From Saccoglossus kowalevskii (lineage: Eukaryota; Hemichordata; Enteropneusta; Harrimaniidae): 12,475 bases of DNA. This document shows positions 1 to 6,511 of the stretch, piece by piece. Each line of letters begins with the position of its first letter. Position 1 is the first letter of the stretch. Position numbers and translations under genes: made by a program. The notes below the pieces were generated by a model. The model saw only the letters and a program-made list of their open reading frames with translations. It was not told the DNA's origin and did not search any database. The stretch lies in the NCBI RefSeq assembly GCF_000003605.2, contig NW_003108085.1, positions 538,779 to 551,253 of the forward strand. Reading direction: 5' to 3'.

Positions 1-56
1 AATAGTATCTATAAAGAAATCAAATTTCAGAGCTGTTTCAATAAATGGAACATGGC

Positions 57-362
57 TTAAAGCGCGGTATGTCGCGCTGCGCATGTGCAAGATATATGGG
101 TCTCATATAAACAAAGATGGCGACTTTGACTGTTGCGCTGATCAACGAGTACGAACTGAAGACGTTTCCAAGCTTTAATTAGGTAATTTTCATGTTATTG
201 GAAGGCATGAAGGAGTAACCGGTGGTAATCAGTGCAAGTCGCGCCCAGGTCAAACCTCATACTTGTGATTTCCATTCGAGGAGCGCATTGGATTGTGGGA
301 AAATCAATGTTTATCAAACACAAATTTCGCACATGCGCAGCGCGACGACTACCGCGCTTTAA
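57..362. mobile_element. TTAA-ended MITE, 306 bp (family A, long form)
   Basis: The segment begins TTAAAGCGCGGTATGTCGCG and its far end, read on the reverse strand, begins TTAAAGCGCGGTAGTCGTCG. The inverted repeats continue through GCTGCGCATGTGC on both sides, about 33 bp in all with a small indel. TTAA lies exactly at both limits (57-60 and 359-362), consistent with a TTAA target duplication. No transposase ORF is present, so this is a non-autonomous element. The termini match those of the 133-bp MITEs at 1738, 5681 and 7217, but the interior is different, so it is a separate subfamily sharing ends. TTAA targeting is typical of piggyBac-like elements, but the first bases here (AGSG) are not the usual CCC start, so the superfamily is left open. 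Confidence 0.82.
117..182 (+). other. 21-codon exon-like ORF inside the MITE
   Basis: An ATG in a strong context (A at -3, G at +4) opens a 21-codon frame that reads MATLTVALINEYELKTFPSF and then N before a TAG. Codons such as GCG, CTG, ATC, AAC, GAG, TAC and AAG look more coding-like than the AT-rich surroundings. The stop is immediately followed by GTAATT, so the segment also resembles the end of a 5' exon with a donor. I recognise no family. It could be a captured host exon fragment, a micropeptide or chance; such a short ORF is weak evidence on its own. Confidence 0.15.
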
Positions 363-833
363 ACACTGAATTAAACCAGACAGACAGGTATGAAATGGTT
401 TAGAACATCTTCAGATGTTTTCCTATCATCTATAATTTCCCGAGCGTCAAGATTTCATGATCATTTGAAAAAAAAATAACAACAGAAACTACAATTTTCA
501 TCTATTGATATGCAAATTTAATTCTGACATCAAACTGAAAAATCAAACTAGTACTACTCAGCACGCACTCATCCGATCTTTTCTCAGAGATTTTATATAA
601 TATATTTTAACATAACATAGGGATTTTTTAATGAAATCACATTCTAGAGATTTTTTTTCATCTGAATGTAAGAACATTTTCTGGTGAAAGTGAAATATAT
701 AAACTAATTTTTAAGAGTTGGTAGATCTGGCGTCTACCACGTTATTCGTGGAAATTTATAACACTGACTAACTAACACTGAAGGCAACCTTTTCAAATTC
801 AAGATTGGATGGTTTTCAAATCAACTATTTACC
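363..833. other. AT-rich intergenic stretch, no gene seen
   Basis: This is AT-rich sequence with A and T homopolymers and a TATATAATATATT-like patch near 595-607. An octamer ATGCAAAT (POU-type site) sits at 509-516. No ORF, RNA gene or repeat boundary can be supported. Confidence 0.6.
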
Positions 834-956
834 GATCATACCGACTTAGCACTGGCCAATCAGACCGAGAAAAGATTCGTATTAGCCAATCAAATGATGA
901 CATTTCGAAAGCAATCGAACTTGTTGCAACGATGGCCTAGTGCTGCCAGTATGATC
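834..956. repeat. Short inverted repeat, possible MITE remnant
   Basis: The left arm (834-861) starts GATCATACCGACTTAGCACT and continues GGCCAATC. The right arm (931-956), read on the reverse strand, starts GATCATACTGGCAGCACTAG and continues GCCATC. The arms match over about 26 bp with a few mismatches and one or two indels, around a loop of roughly 70 bp. The structure could be a decayed miniature element or a long hairpin. No clear target duplication is visible. Two CCAATCA motifs lie in or near the left arm. Confidence 0.5.
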
Positions 957-1524
957 AGTTGAATCGAGAGTAACTCAATGGATACTTAGTATCTGATCTT
1001 GGCGTTATAAATAAATTGTTGCAATGAAAATTCTTTGTTTTCTTGCGTTTTTTCCCCCAGCCGTGATCTGAGCGAATTCGTAGTGAAATAGAACCACACT
1101 TTATCGCCACTCTGATTGGTCGAGGGCTGTTGGCCATGTGCTAAACTTGGCTAAACCCGCAAGTCGTTTCTTGTTCTGGTTTAAATCCAGTATTCACACT
1201 ATGTTTGATCAATCTACTAACTAAAGACCCTTTGCATAAAAGATGCAATATAATTTAATAGTTCCCCGCAATAAGCCAAGTCCCATTATGCATCGCACAA
1301 AATAGTATTGCGCCTAAAAGCAAACATGTCCTCCGTTTCTCCACCATTCATTCGCATTCAGACAGTTCAAACCGGTCCAAGGCCGCACGCTAAACTCTTG
1401 CGCACGACGCGCCTATAAGAGCTCGGTCATTGATCTGCACTTACATTGTATTCTGCATGGATAACAACTAAGGTGTTACATGATTGGTTTGCTGGTTTCA
1501 CGATTTAGGTTGGGTAGCCAATCA
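856..1524. promoter_or_regulatory. Cluster of five CCAATCA (NF-Y type) motifs
   Basis: CCAATCA occurs on the plus strand at 856-862, 886-892 and 1518-1524, and on the minus strand (TGATTGG) at 1113-1119 and 1481-1487. A CpG-rich patch with a TATA-like CTATAAGA (1413-1420) lies between the last two groups. CCAAT boxes are the recognised core of NF-Y sites in animal promoters. No confident transcript starts here, so a promoter or enhancer role is inference. Confidence 0.3.
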
Positions 1525-1614
1525 GGAAATTTCTTGTAACAATTTCCAACAGAACTATGTAGGCACCTGGAAGTTGAGCGTAAGAAATAATAAAAAAGAA
1601 ACTAAGAACGTATA
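957..1614. other. Non-coding stretch, no gene seen
   Basis: Apart from the CCAATCA motifs, the only structure is a perfect 6-bp hairpin, TTGCAT-aaaag-ATGCAA (1232-1248), and a CpG-rich patch around 1380-1425. The short minus-strand frame 955-1137 has no recognisable protein features and is taken as chance. Confidence 0.55.
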
Positions 1615-1870
1615 TTAAAGGGTGGTGGTCGTTGCATTGCGCGTGTTCGAATTTCATGTTGCAGACTACAGAGGGGTCACACTGTGCGCGCGTGCAAATT
1701 ACTAGTCGGCGAAAATCTGGCTGGCCTACTGCTTTTATCAAATGGCGGCGGTCGTTACGCAGCGCGTGTTCGAATTTCATGTAAACAAACAATGTGTTTT
1801 ACACGCGTTGTATACGTCGCTATGAGTCCCATATCGAACAGGGCGCGATGCGACGACCGCCGCACTTTAA
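1615..1870. mobile_element. Composite TTAA MITE, 256 bp (arm segment plus core)
   Basis: The element is bounded by TTAA at 1615-1618 and 1867-1870. Its left end reads TTAAAGGGTGGTGGTCGTTG and its right end on the reverse strand reads TTAAAGTGCGGCGGTCGTCG. The right 133 bp (1738-1870) is a complete core MITE. The left about 120 bp begins with another copy of the terminal arm (through GCGCGTGTTCGAATTTCATG) followed by about 80 bp of other sequence. The same arrangement, inverted and with its outer arm missing, recurs at 5681-5920, so the composite spread or was duplicated as a unit. The short frames here (for example 1684-1920) lie inside the element and are not genes. Confidence 0.8.
1738..1870 (-). 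mobile_element. 133-bp core MITE, copy 1
   Basis: The core runs from a degraded TCAA (1738-1741) to TTAA (1867-1870), exactly 133 bp, the same length as the copies at 5681-5813 and 7217-7349. The terminal arms carry GTCGTCGC-type CpG-rich sequence and GTGTTCGAA. The centre has ACGCGTTGTATACGTCGCTA. A perfect GTAAACAAAC (forkhead-type site) sits at 1781-1790. There is no coding capacity. The minus label means it is inverted relative to the copies at 5681 and 7217. Confidence 0.82.
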
Positions 1871-2264
1871 GTTTAATAACTCGCACACTTTTGAACTGTA
1901 TTTGTTCCCATGTAATTTGAAACATACAATCATAACGAATACGCAGTTAGACTAAGCCGACATGTGGTAGAAACAGAGAAAGGTAGACATACCCAGCCCA
2001 AAACATCTCTAGAAAAACAAAACCTGAAAAGCAATGCTGCCCAAACAGCAGGCGACACAGCGCGCGACTAAAATAGATAACACGTGGTCAACGATGTGCA
2101 GACGATAAAAGCATTTCCGGCGATTTGTCGTGAATCCCGAGAAAGTTTAATTTATTGTCAGAACAAAGCCTGTGAGAATGTATTTCAACGCCACAGTAGT
2201 TATAAATCCGTCTATCGCCATGTTAAATATTTTTTTTTTCGTTTATTTTTTCAGAATCGAGCGT

Positions 2265-2284
2265 TTCATGAATAATTAATCACA
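2265..2284 (-). repeat. Isolated 20-bp match to the 49-bp satellite
   Basis: The sequence TTCATGAATAATTAATCACA is the exact reverse complement of the most conserved part of the 49-bp monomer found at 7597-10036 (TGTGATTAATTATTCATGAA). Similarity stops abruptly on the right, where ATGATG follows instead of the expected ATAC. It lies more than 5 kb from the array and in the opposite orientation. An exact 20-mer is unlikely by chance, though low-complexity AT content raises the odds somewhat. Confidence 0.45.
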
Positions 2285-2741
2285 TGATGAATATTTAATT
2301 ACCTCACCTGAAACTAGCGCTATGTAATTTGTATAGAGTCAGTATTTCAAACTAATCACATTTATGCTTCTTTGGATACTTCGAGTTTAACTTTGAAAGT
2401 CATTTTTCTCACCGTTTACTAAAATAAACCGCGAATTCATGATAAAGATATGCGACCAATGATACATTTTATCCATTTTGTCAAAAAAATTAAAAAAAAC
2501 AGAGAGAATGTTACACTAACATTTTCGCAACAGAAAAAAAATGATTCTGAACGAGTTAAGAGCGCGTTATGATAAACCAACTTGAAGATTGATAGGGGGC
2601 AAGGTCCAATGTCTCATTTGCATAATCGGAACTAATTGTAACTACTCGTTTTATGACCTTGCCACTGTTCAGATCGAGGCTGTATAGCAAAATACATTGC
2701 ACCACGCAGTATTGCGACGAATGTTTGCCTGTTTCTTGATG

Positions 2742-2755
2742 TGACCCTGTGACCT
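2742..2755 (-). promoter_or_regulatory. Nuclear-receptor-type direct repeat (DR2-like)
   Basis: On the minus strand this reads AGGTCA-CA-GGGTCA, two AGGTCA-like half-sites spaced by 2 bp, followed by sequence giving TGACCTTTG on the plus strand. Such spacing is known for RXR-partner receptors. This is a motif match only. Confidence 0.2.
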
Positions 2756-2879
2756 TTGCCTCCAGCTTCATATTGAGACAACCTCTGGCAGCTGTATACA
2801 TTTCCTTGACACTTTACCAGCAATTGAGATCGTTTTAAACCCCGTAGTGTGTACCGTTGTTTCAGACAATATGCGTCAC

Positions 2880-2889
2880 TCTCGCGAGA
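2880..2889. promoter_or_regulatory. TCTCGCGAGA palindrome (CGCG promoter element)
   Basis: A perfect 10-bp palindrome TCTCGCGAGA is present. In vertebrates this exact motif marks CpG-rich, often bidirectional promoters and is bound by BANP. Here it sits beside the minus-strand frames 2556-2823, but no convincing transcript can be drawn. The motif is seen; a promoter role is inference. Confidence 0.3.
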
Positions 2890-3065
2890 CCCTGTGGGTA
2901 TGTTTTACCCTGCCTACGTATCGTGATTTGTGGATTAGTAACCTGGTATTTCATTCATGTCGTTATAATAGCACGATAATTAACAAACAGGCAGCCTCTC
3001 GGCTGAGATAGCTCCGCTGTTAGCAATGCACATTTCAATTAAAGAACAGAAGACATCATTAGAAA

Positions 3066-3755
3066 ATGAACAATATGCATAGTATCAATGCAATGGGACT
3101 TGCTTTTTTCAACAAGAAGAAAATATCACTTTTTACCAAAAATGACAAAAGTATTTATCAAAATTAGAGAATTGAAGATATCATCATGAAATGAACAAAT
3201 TTGAGAGTGGTTCACAAGTAGTACCTATCCATGTAATATCAAAGCAATTGGACTTGTCGTTTTTAACAAGAAGTCGAAAATATCACATTTTACCAAAAAT
3301 GACAAAAATATTCACCAAAATTAGAAAGTTAAAGATATCATCATTTAATGAACAAATCTGAGAGAGGTCCACATGTAGTACCTATATATGTATTATCAAA
3401 ACAATCGGTCTTGCGGTTTTTAACAAGAAGTCGAAAATATCACTTTTTACAAAAAATGACAAAAATACTCATCAAAACTAGAGAATTGAAGATATCATTA
3501 CAATATGAACAAATCTGAGAGAGGTCTACCTGGGGTACCTATATATGTAATATCAAAGCAATTGGACTTTTGGTTTTTAACAAGAAGTCGAAAATATCAC
3601 TTTTTACCAAAAATTACAAAAATATTCACCAAAATTAGAAAGTTAAAGATATCATCATTTAATGAACAAATCTGGGAGAGGTCTACCCCAGTTACATACA
3701 CACCAAGTATCACAGCATTCAGGCTTGTAGTTTTCAAGAAGAAGTCGAAAAAGTA
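3066..3755 (+). repeat. Tandem array of 157-bp units
   Basis: The landmark ATGAACAAAT recurs at 3191, 3348, 3505 and 3662, exactly 157 bp apart each time. A first diverged unit starts near 3066 and is 125 bp long. Each unit contains AACAAGAAGTCGAAAATATC followed by ACCAAAAATGACAAAAATA and ends AGATATCAT. The last unit is partial, diverges after about 45 bp, and runs into AAGAAGTCGAAAAAGTAAAA and the GACGG tract. No unit codes for protein. Units one and three are closest to each other in their last 40 bp, as are units two and the first, hinting at a two-unit alternation. Confidence 0.9.
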
Positions 3756-3760
3756 AAACG

Positions 3761-3794
3761 GATGACGGACGACGGGCGACGGACGCCGACGGAC
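3761..3794 (+). repeat. GACGG-rich minisatellite tract
   Basis: Short degenerate GACGG/GACGAC/GACGCC units are packed in 34 bp just after the 157-bp array and before the hairpin end. It is much more GC-rich than its neighbours. Similar GACGG-type tracts are, to my general knowledge, common at repeat tails in marine invertebrate genomes. Confidence 0.6.
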
Positions 3795-3810
3795 AATCAA
3801 TCATATGCTA

Positions 3811-3841
3811 AGCTCCGCTCGACAAAGTCGACAGCGGAGCT
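3811..3841. repeat. Terminal hairpin of the TA-bounded element
   Basis: AGCTCCGCT pairs with AGCGGAGCT, and inside this CGAC pairs with GTCG around an AAA loop, with an unpaired AC on the right side. That gives 13 base pairs with one bulge. The corresponding left end at 3009-3025 lacks this fold, reading straight from CCGCTGT to TAGCA. Confidence 0.75.
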
Positions 3842-4373
3842 AAAAAGGCAGTGAACTCGTGGATAATAGATCCTGTTTATTTATTTGTTTAAAATAGAAT
3901 ATTCCTCGCACAATGACAGACGCCATGTTTGTTTACTTGATCTGTCCATGGCGATGTGGAGAGTTCGGTGTGTGTGCCACGCGTATATATGCCACCCGGA
4001 TGATTCTAACGTTCCGTAGGTTGCCGACCAATTATAGTAGACTTCGTACCTCAGACAGAGCCTCTTCTGATCAGAGTTTTAGCGAAATAAAGGCAAAATG
4101 ACACATGCAACCAATATCTAAACCAAACTCCATTTATCAGGCCAAACAGCGAAATTGTTAATTTTAGTTGATTAGCAACGTGTTGAATGCATTATCATTT
4201 AATTTGGCTGCTATTTACAATAAAACAAGAATTTACGGAACTATTACAAAATTATCTACTGTAATGTCCTACCGAGCATATATCTTTGCCACTCCGAAGT
4301 GGCAGCATGCGATAATATCATCCCAAAACAACAAATACCAAGCCGTCGTACTTTTTAGCCGATTCACTCAGTT

Positions 4374-4399
4374 ACACACACACACACGCACACACACAC
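4374..4399. repeat. (AC)n microsatellite
   Basis: A 26-bp AC dinucleotide run with a single A-to-G type interruption (CGC) at 4388. Confidence 0.95.
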
Positions 4400-4510
4400 G
4401 GGCCTTATCCAAATATAACTTAAGTACATTCGCAGACGACAAAAGGAAGGAAAAGGTCACGAAATGCACATATGAACCTTTGAACCTGGGATGCTCGATG
4501 TAGACTGGTT

Positions 4511-4548
4511 GGGGGGGGGGGTGAGGTAGTGGGCGAGGGGCGTCTGGG
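4511..4548 (+). other. G-quadruplex candidate with an 11-G run
   Basis: An uninterrupted run of 11 G (4511-4521) is followed by GGG (4531-4533), GGGG (4537-4540) and GGG (4546-4548), with loops of 9, 3 and 5 bases. This meets a relaxed four-tract G-quadruplex pattern. Long poly-G runs are also prone to assembly and sequencing length errors. Confidence 0.5.
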
Positions 4549-4759
4549 CTCCCTACCCTGGATTCATGGAACTTCACATTCCAGGAACTTCAAAGTGCGT
4601 TCGGGCCAATGTGTGTAGTTTTCTTGATTTATTCTGCAGATATCGGTAAAATATAGGTAAAGCTTTGGCGAAATTTGAAAGAGCAACTAATAAATATTCT
4701 CCAACCTGGTATTTTTTTTATAGATTTTATTTTTCATTCTGTTCGTCTGTTTTTTCCAG

Positions 4760-4961
4760 TTTAAAAAAATATGAGCTCGCTGTGGAGCCTTCATCCCTTG
4801 TCTATTTCTTCACTAGATACCAGCCGATACCTCCCATAGAGACTCGGCACACAGTTGATCATAGTTCCTGGGATCCTGTGCTTAAATACTGCAAAGACAA
4901 TCTCCCTGATACATTTTCAGTTTTTTGTTGCTCCACATTCTTCACACTTCATTGCATCTTG
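4760..4961 (+). CDS. Candidate internal coding exon, unknown protein
   Basis: This is the best exon candidate in the window. A textbook acceptor precedes it: a long pyrimidine-rich run ending TGTTTTTTCCAG at 4759. The open frame after it reads KKYELAVEPSSLVYFFTRYQ and later WDPVLKYCKDNLPDTF, which is compositionally protein-like, unlike the upstream part of the same frame. A moderate donor, TTG|GTAATT, follows at 4962, giving 202 bp, with the first base completing a split codon and the last codon ending on the boundary. Alternatively it is a terminal exon: the frame stays open to a TGA at 5058-5060, with AATAAA at 5100. I do not recognise the protein. No partner exon was identified on either side, so a pseudogene fragment or chance ORF is possible. 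Confidence 0.3.
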
Positions 4962-5099
4962 GTAATTGGAGATGAAAAAAAGAAAGCGCCCTCTAAAAAT
5001 CTAATAAAAACAATGCTAATAGCGAAAACAAATACAAAATATATGCTGGAATTTGCATGAATTACCTGTATATTATATAAATATCTTAAGTAACTTCAA

Positions 5100-5105
5100 A
5101 ATAAA
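5100..5105 (+). promoter_or_regulatory. AATAAA polyadenylation signal candidate
   Basis: AATAAA lies 40 bp after the stop of the frame that contains the candidate exon. In an AT-rich window such hexamers are frequent, and no clear GT-rich downstream element follows, so this supports a terminal-exon reading only weakly. Confidence 0.15.
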
Positions 5106-5139
5106 AAGTGGAGCCCATAATTTAGCAACTTAAAATCTC

Positions 5140-5588
5140 TTAAAGCGGAGGGATCGATACCTGTCGGAGTCCCAAACGATGAAAATAACGGGCACTAAAA
5201 ACGCAAAGACTTATGGGTAGACGCTTGTTCGTAAACAGTGACACGTACTACACCCTGTACAAAACACGCAGATCAAAAAGTAGTGCCAAGTTAAGCAAGT
5301 GAATAAATACATATGTTTATTCAATATTTTCAGCCTTTTTTGAACAAATTAGGAAGACAAAATAATAATAATAGAAATATCCTTACAAAAAAACGTTTAA
5401 CGTAACTGTATCTCTTCAATTTGGCTAAATAAAGCATTTATTTATAAGCGGAGAGTCGTCATCTGCACATACTGCAGACGGTCCTAGCGCGTCGCTGTTT
5501 ACAAACAAACGTCTGCCCGTGAGCCTTTGCGTTTTTAGCGTGCGTTGTTATCGTCGCTTGGGACTCAATTCCCGCGCGCGCGCTTCAA
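5140..5588. mobile_element. Long imperfect fold-back element, about 449 bp
   Basis: The left arm (5140-5260) and right arm (5470-5588) are inverted copies of about 120 bp around a 209-bp AT-rich spacer. Shared blocks include GAGTCCCAA, CTAAAAACGCAAAG and GTAAACAG. Most differences are transitions (for example AAACGATGA against AAGCGACGA), the pattern expected when methylated CpG decays to TpG or CpA. The left end starts TTAAAGCGGAG and the right end, reversed, starts TTGAAGCGC, so it may share the TTAA-type termini of the MITE family. The spacer has no ORF. A (CG)n run lies at 5573-5582. Confidence 0.65.
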
Positions 5589-5680
5589 AAATGCAAAATT
5601 ATCTAAGTTTGTTTGAGCACCAACAGCTCTGATAAGTTGATCATACATTGTATTATTACCAAAGACACATACATGTATAG

Positions 5681-5813
5681 TTAAAGGACGGTGGTCGTCG
5701 CGCGGCGTCCTGTTCGATACGGGGCGCATAACGACGTATACAACGCGTGTAATATACATTGTTTGTTTACATTAAATTCGAACACGCGCTGCGCGCCGAC
5801 CACCGCCATTTAA
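5681..5813 (+). mobile_element. 133-bp core MITE, copy 2
   Basis: TTAA stands at both ends (5681-5684 and 5810-5813). The left arm reads AAGGACGGTGGTCGTCGCG and the right arm, reversed, reads ATGGCGGTGGTCGGCGCG. The centre contains GACGTATACAACGCGTGT, as in the other cores. GTTTGTTTAC (forkhead-type, minus strand) is at 5761-5770. There is no ORF of its own. Confidence 0.85.
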
Positions 5814-5920
5814 TAACAGCAGTAGGCCAGACATACTAATATTTAATCTGCGAACGACAGATTTTCGCCAACCAGTAATTTGCACGCGCGTACAGTGTGA
5901 CCCCCCTGTAGTCTGCAACA
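5681..5920 (+). mobile_element. Composite TTAA MITE, second copy, outer arm lost
   Basis: The first 133 bp (5681-5813) is a complete core. The following sequence to about 5920 (GCAGTAGGCCAG ... GTAGTCTGCAACA) matches the reverse complement of the segment flanking the core at 1615-1737. It contains about 26 bp absent from the other copy (near 5830-5856). The outer terminal arm present at 1615-1658 is missing here; similarity stops at GCAACA. This copy is therefore a truncated composite in opposite orientation to the first. The frames at 5565-5759 and 5772-5984 on the minus strand come from the element and are not genes. Confidence 0.78.
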
Positions 5921-6511
5921 ATTTGTATATTGTAACCCCCGCCTTCGTCTCTACTGACGAGACCACAGTTATCCCGCATAGCAACTGGAAGGGCTGAACG
6001 TGTTACATCAATTTTCTTGATAAATAGGCACCATTAATGTCAAGGCAGTAGTTTAATCCGTCTGTTAACATCACTGTAAAAAGTCCCGAGGCTCAAGGTC
6101 AAAAACAACGAGATCTGTTAACTCCAATAGCCGAATTACACTCTCACGAGCGACGGGAACGTAATCTTAGAGTACGATTTTATCTACTGCAGTTCAATGC
6201 TCTATGATAAAGCACCAATTGGCGTTATATCGTTCAGAATTTAGAATGCTAGAAGCGGTCACTGGTCTCCCAATATCACGCTAGACTAGACCCCCAAGGG
6301 GTTATAAAGAACGCTCTCAATAGCAACAAAACAGCCAGGACTCCTCTAAGGATTAACCAAAGAAACGCCAGACAAAACGAGTTTTGTTTGCGCCAAGTAC
6401 CGATAGGCCAAGCAAAAGTCCGTGAACAAACGTATTTACCATCGAGTTGCCTTTGACTCGCGTCTTTGTATGGAGCAAGGCTCGAGAGAAATATACCATC
6501 TGCCGGTGTTG

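Larger units (their letters stand above)
1871..3008. other. Mostly unique non-coding stretch
   Basis: No gene can be supported. Short frames at 2084-2275 (plus) and 2556-2823 (minus) lack recognisable motifs or convincing splice signals. The stretch holds an ATTTGCAT octamer (2618-2625), the satellite-like 20-mer at 2265, the nuclear-receptor-like repeat at 2742 and the CGCG palindrome at 2880, each listed separately. Several A or T homopolymers occur near 2229-2252 and 2485-2540. Confidence 0.55.
3009..3842 (+). mobile_element. TA-bounded inverted-repeat element carrying a 157-bp tandem array
   Basis: The left end reads TAGCTCCGCTGT then TAGCA at 3009-3025. The right end on the reverse strand reads TAGCTCCGCTGT, then a 20-bp hairpin segment, then TTAGCA. 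The ends therefore match once the hairpin insertion is skipped. TA lies at both limits (3009-3010 and 3841-3842), compatible with a TA target duplication. From left to right the element contains a short leader, a degenerate 125-bp repeat unit, three 157-bp units, a partial unit, a GACGG-rich tract and the hairpin end. There is no transposase. It is plausibly a Tc1/mariner-type or fold-back non-autonomous element; the superfamily is uncertain. Confidence 0.65.
3843..4759. other. Non-coding stretch with microsatellite and G tract
   Basis: No gene can be supported. A GTTTGTTTAC (forkhead-type) 10-mer lies at 3927-3936 beside a GCCATG. The frames 3913-4101, 4168-4503 and 4368-4577 run through low-complexity sequence, including the (AC)n and poly-G tracts, and are taken as chance. 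The final 50 bp is a pyrimidine-rich run leading to the splice acceptor at 4758-4759. Confidence 0.55.

Noticed and set aside
1371-1460. Histone-type core promoter
   Set aside because: A CTATAAGA TATA-like box is present, but no histone-like ORF, cap motif or 3' stem-loop follows.
1640-1660. tRNA-like B box (GTGTTCGAATTTC) suggesting a tRNA or SINE
   Set aside because: It differs from GGTTCGANTCC, no A box or cloverleaf is found, and the element has inverted TTAA ends of a DNA transposon.
1684-1920. 78-codon plus-strand frame as a gene
   Set aside because: It lies almost wholly inside the composite MITE, and related peptides arise on the other strand at 5565-5984 from the second copy.
3505-3756. 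83-codon frame in the 157-bp array
   Set aside because: It translates tandem repeat units; the same repeat units contain stops in the adjacent copies.
4168-4577. Frames across the (AC)n and poly-G tracts
   Set aside because: Translation is driven by microsatellite sequence (HTHTRTHTR-like), so they are artefacts.
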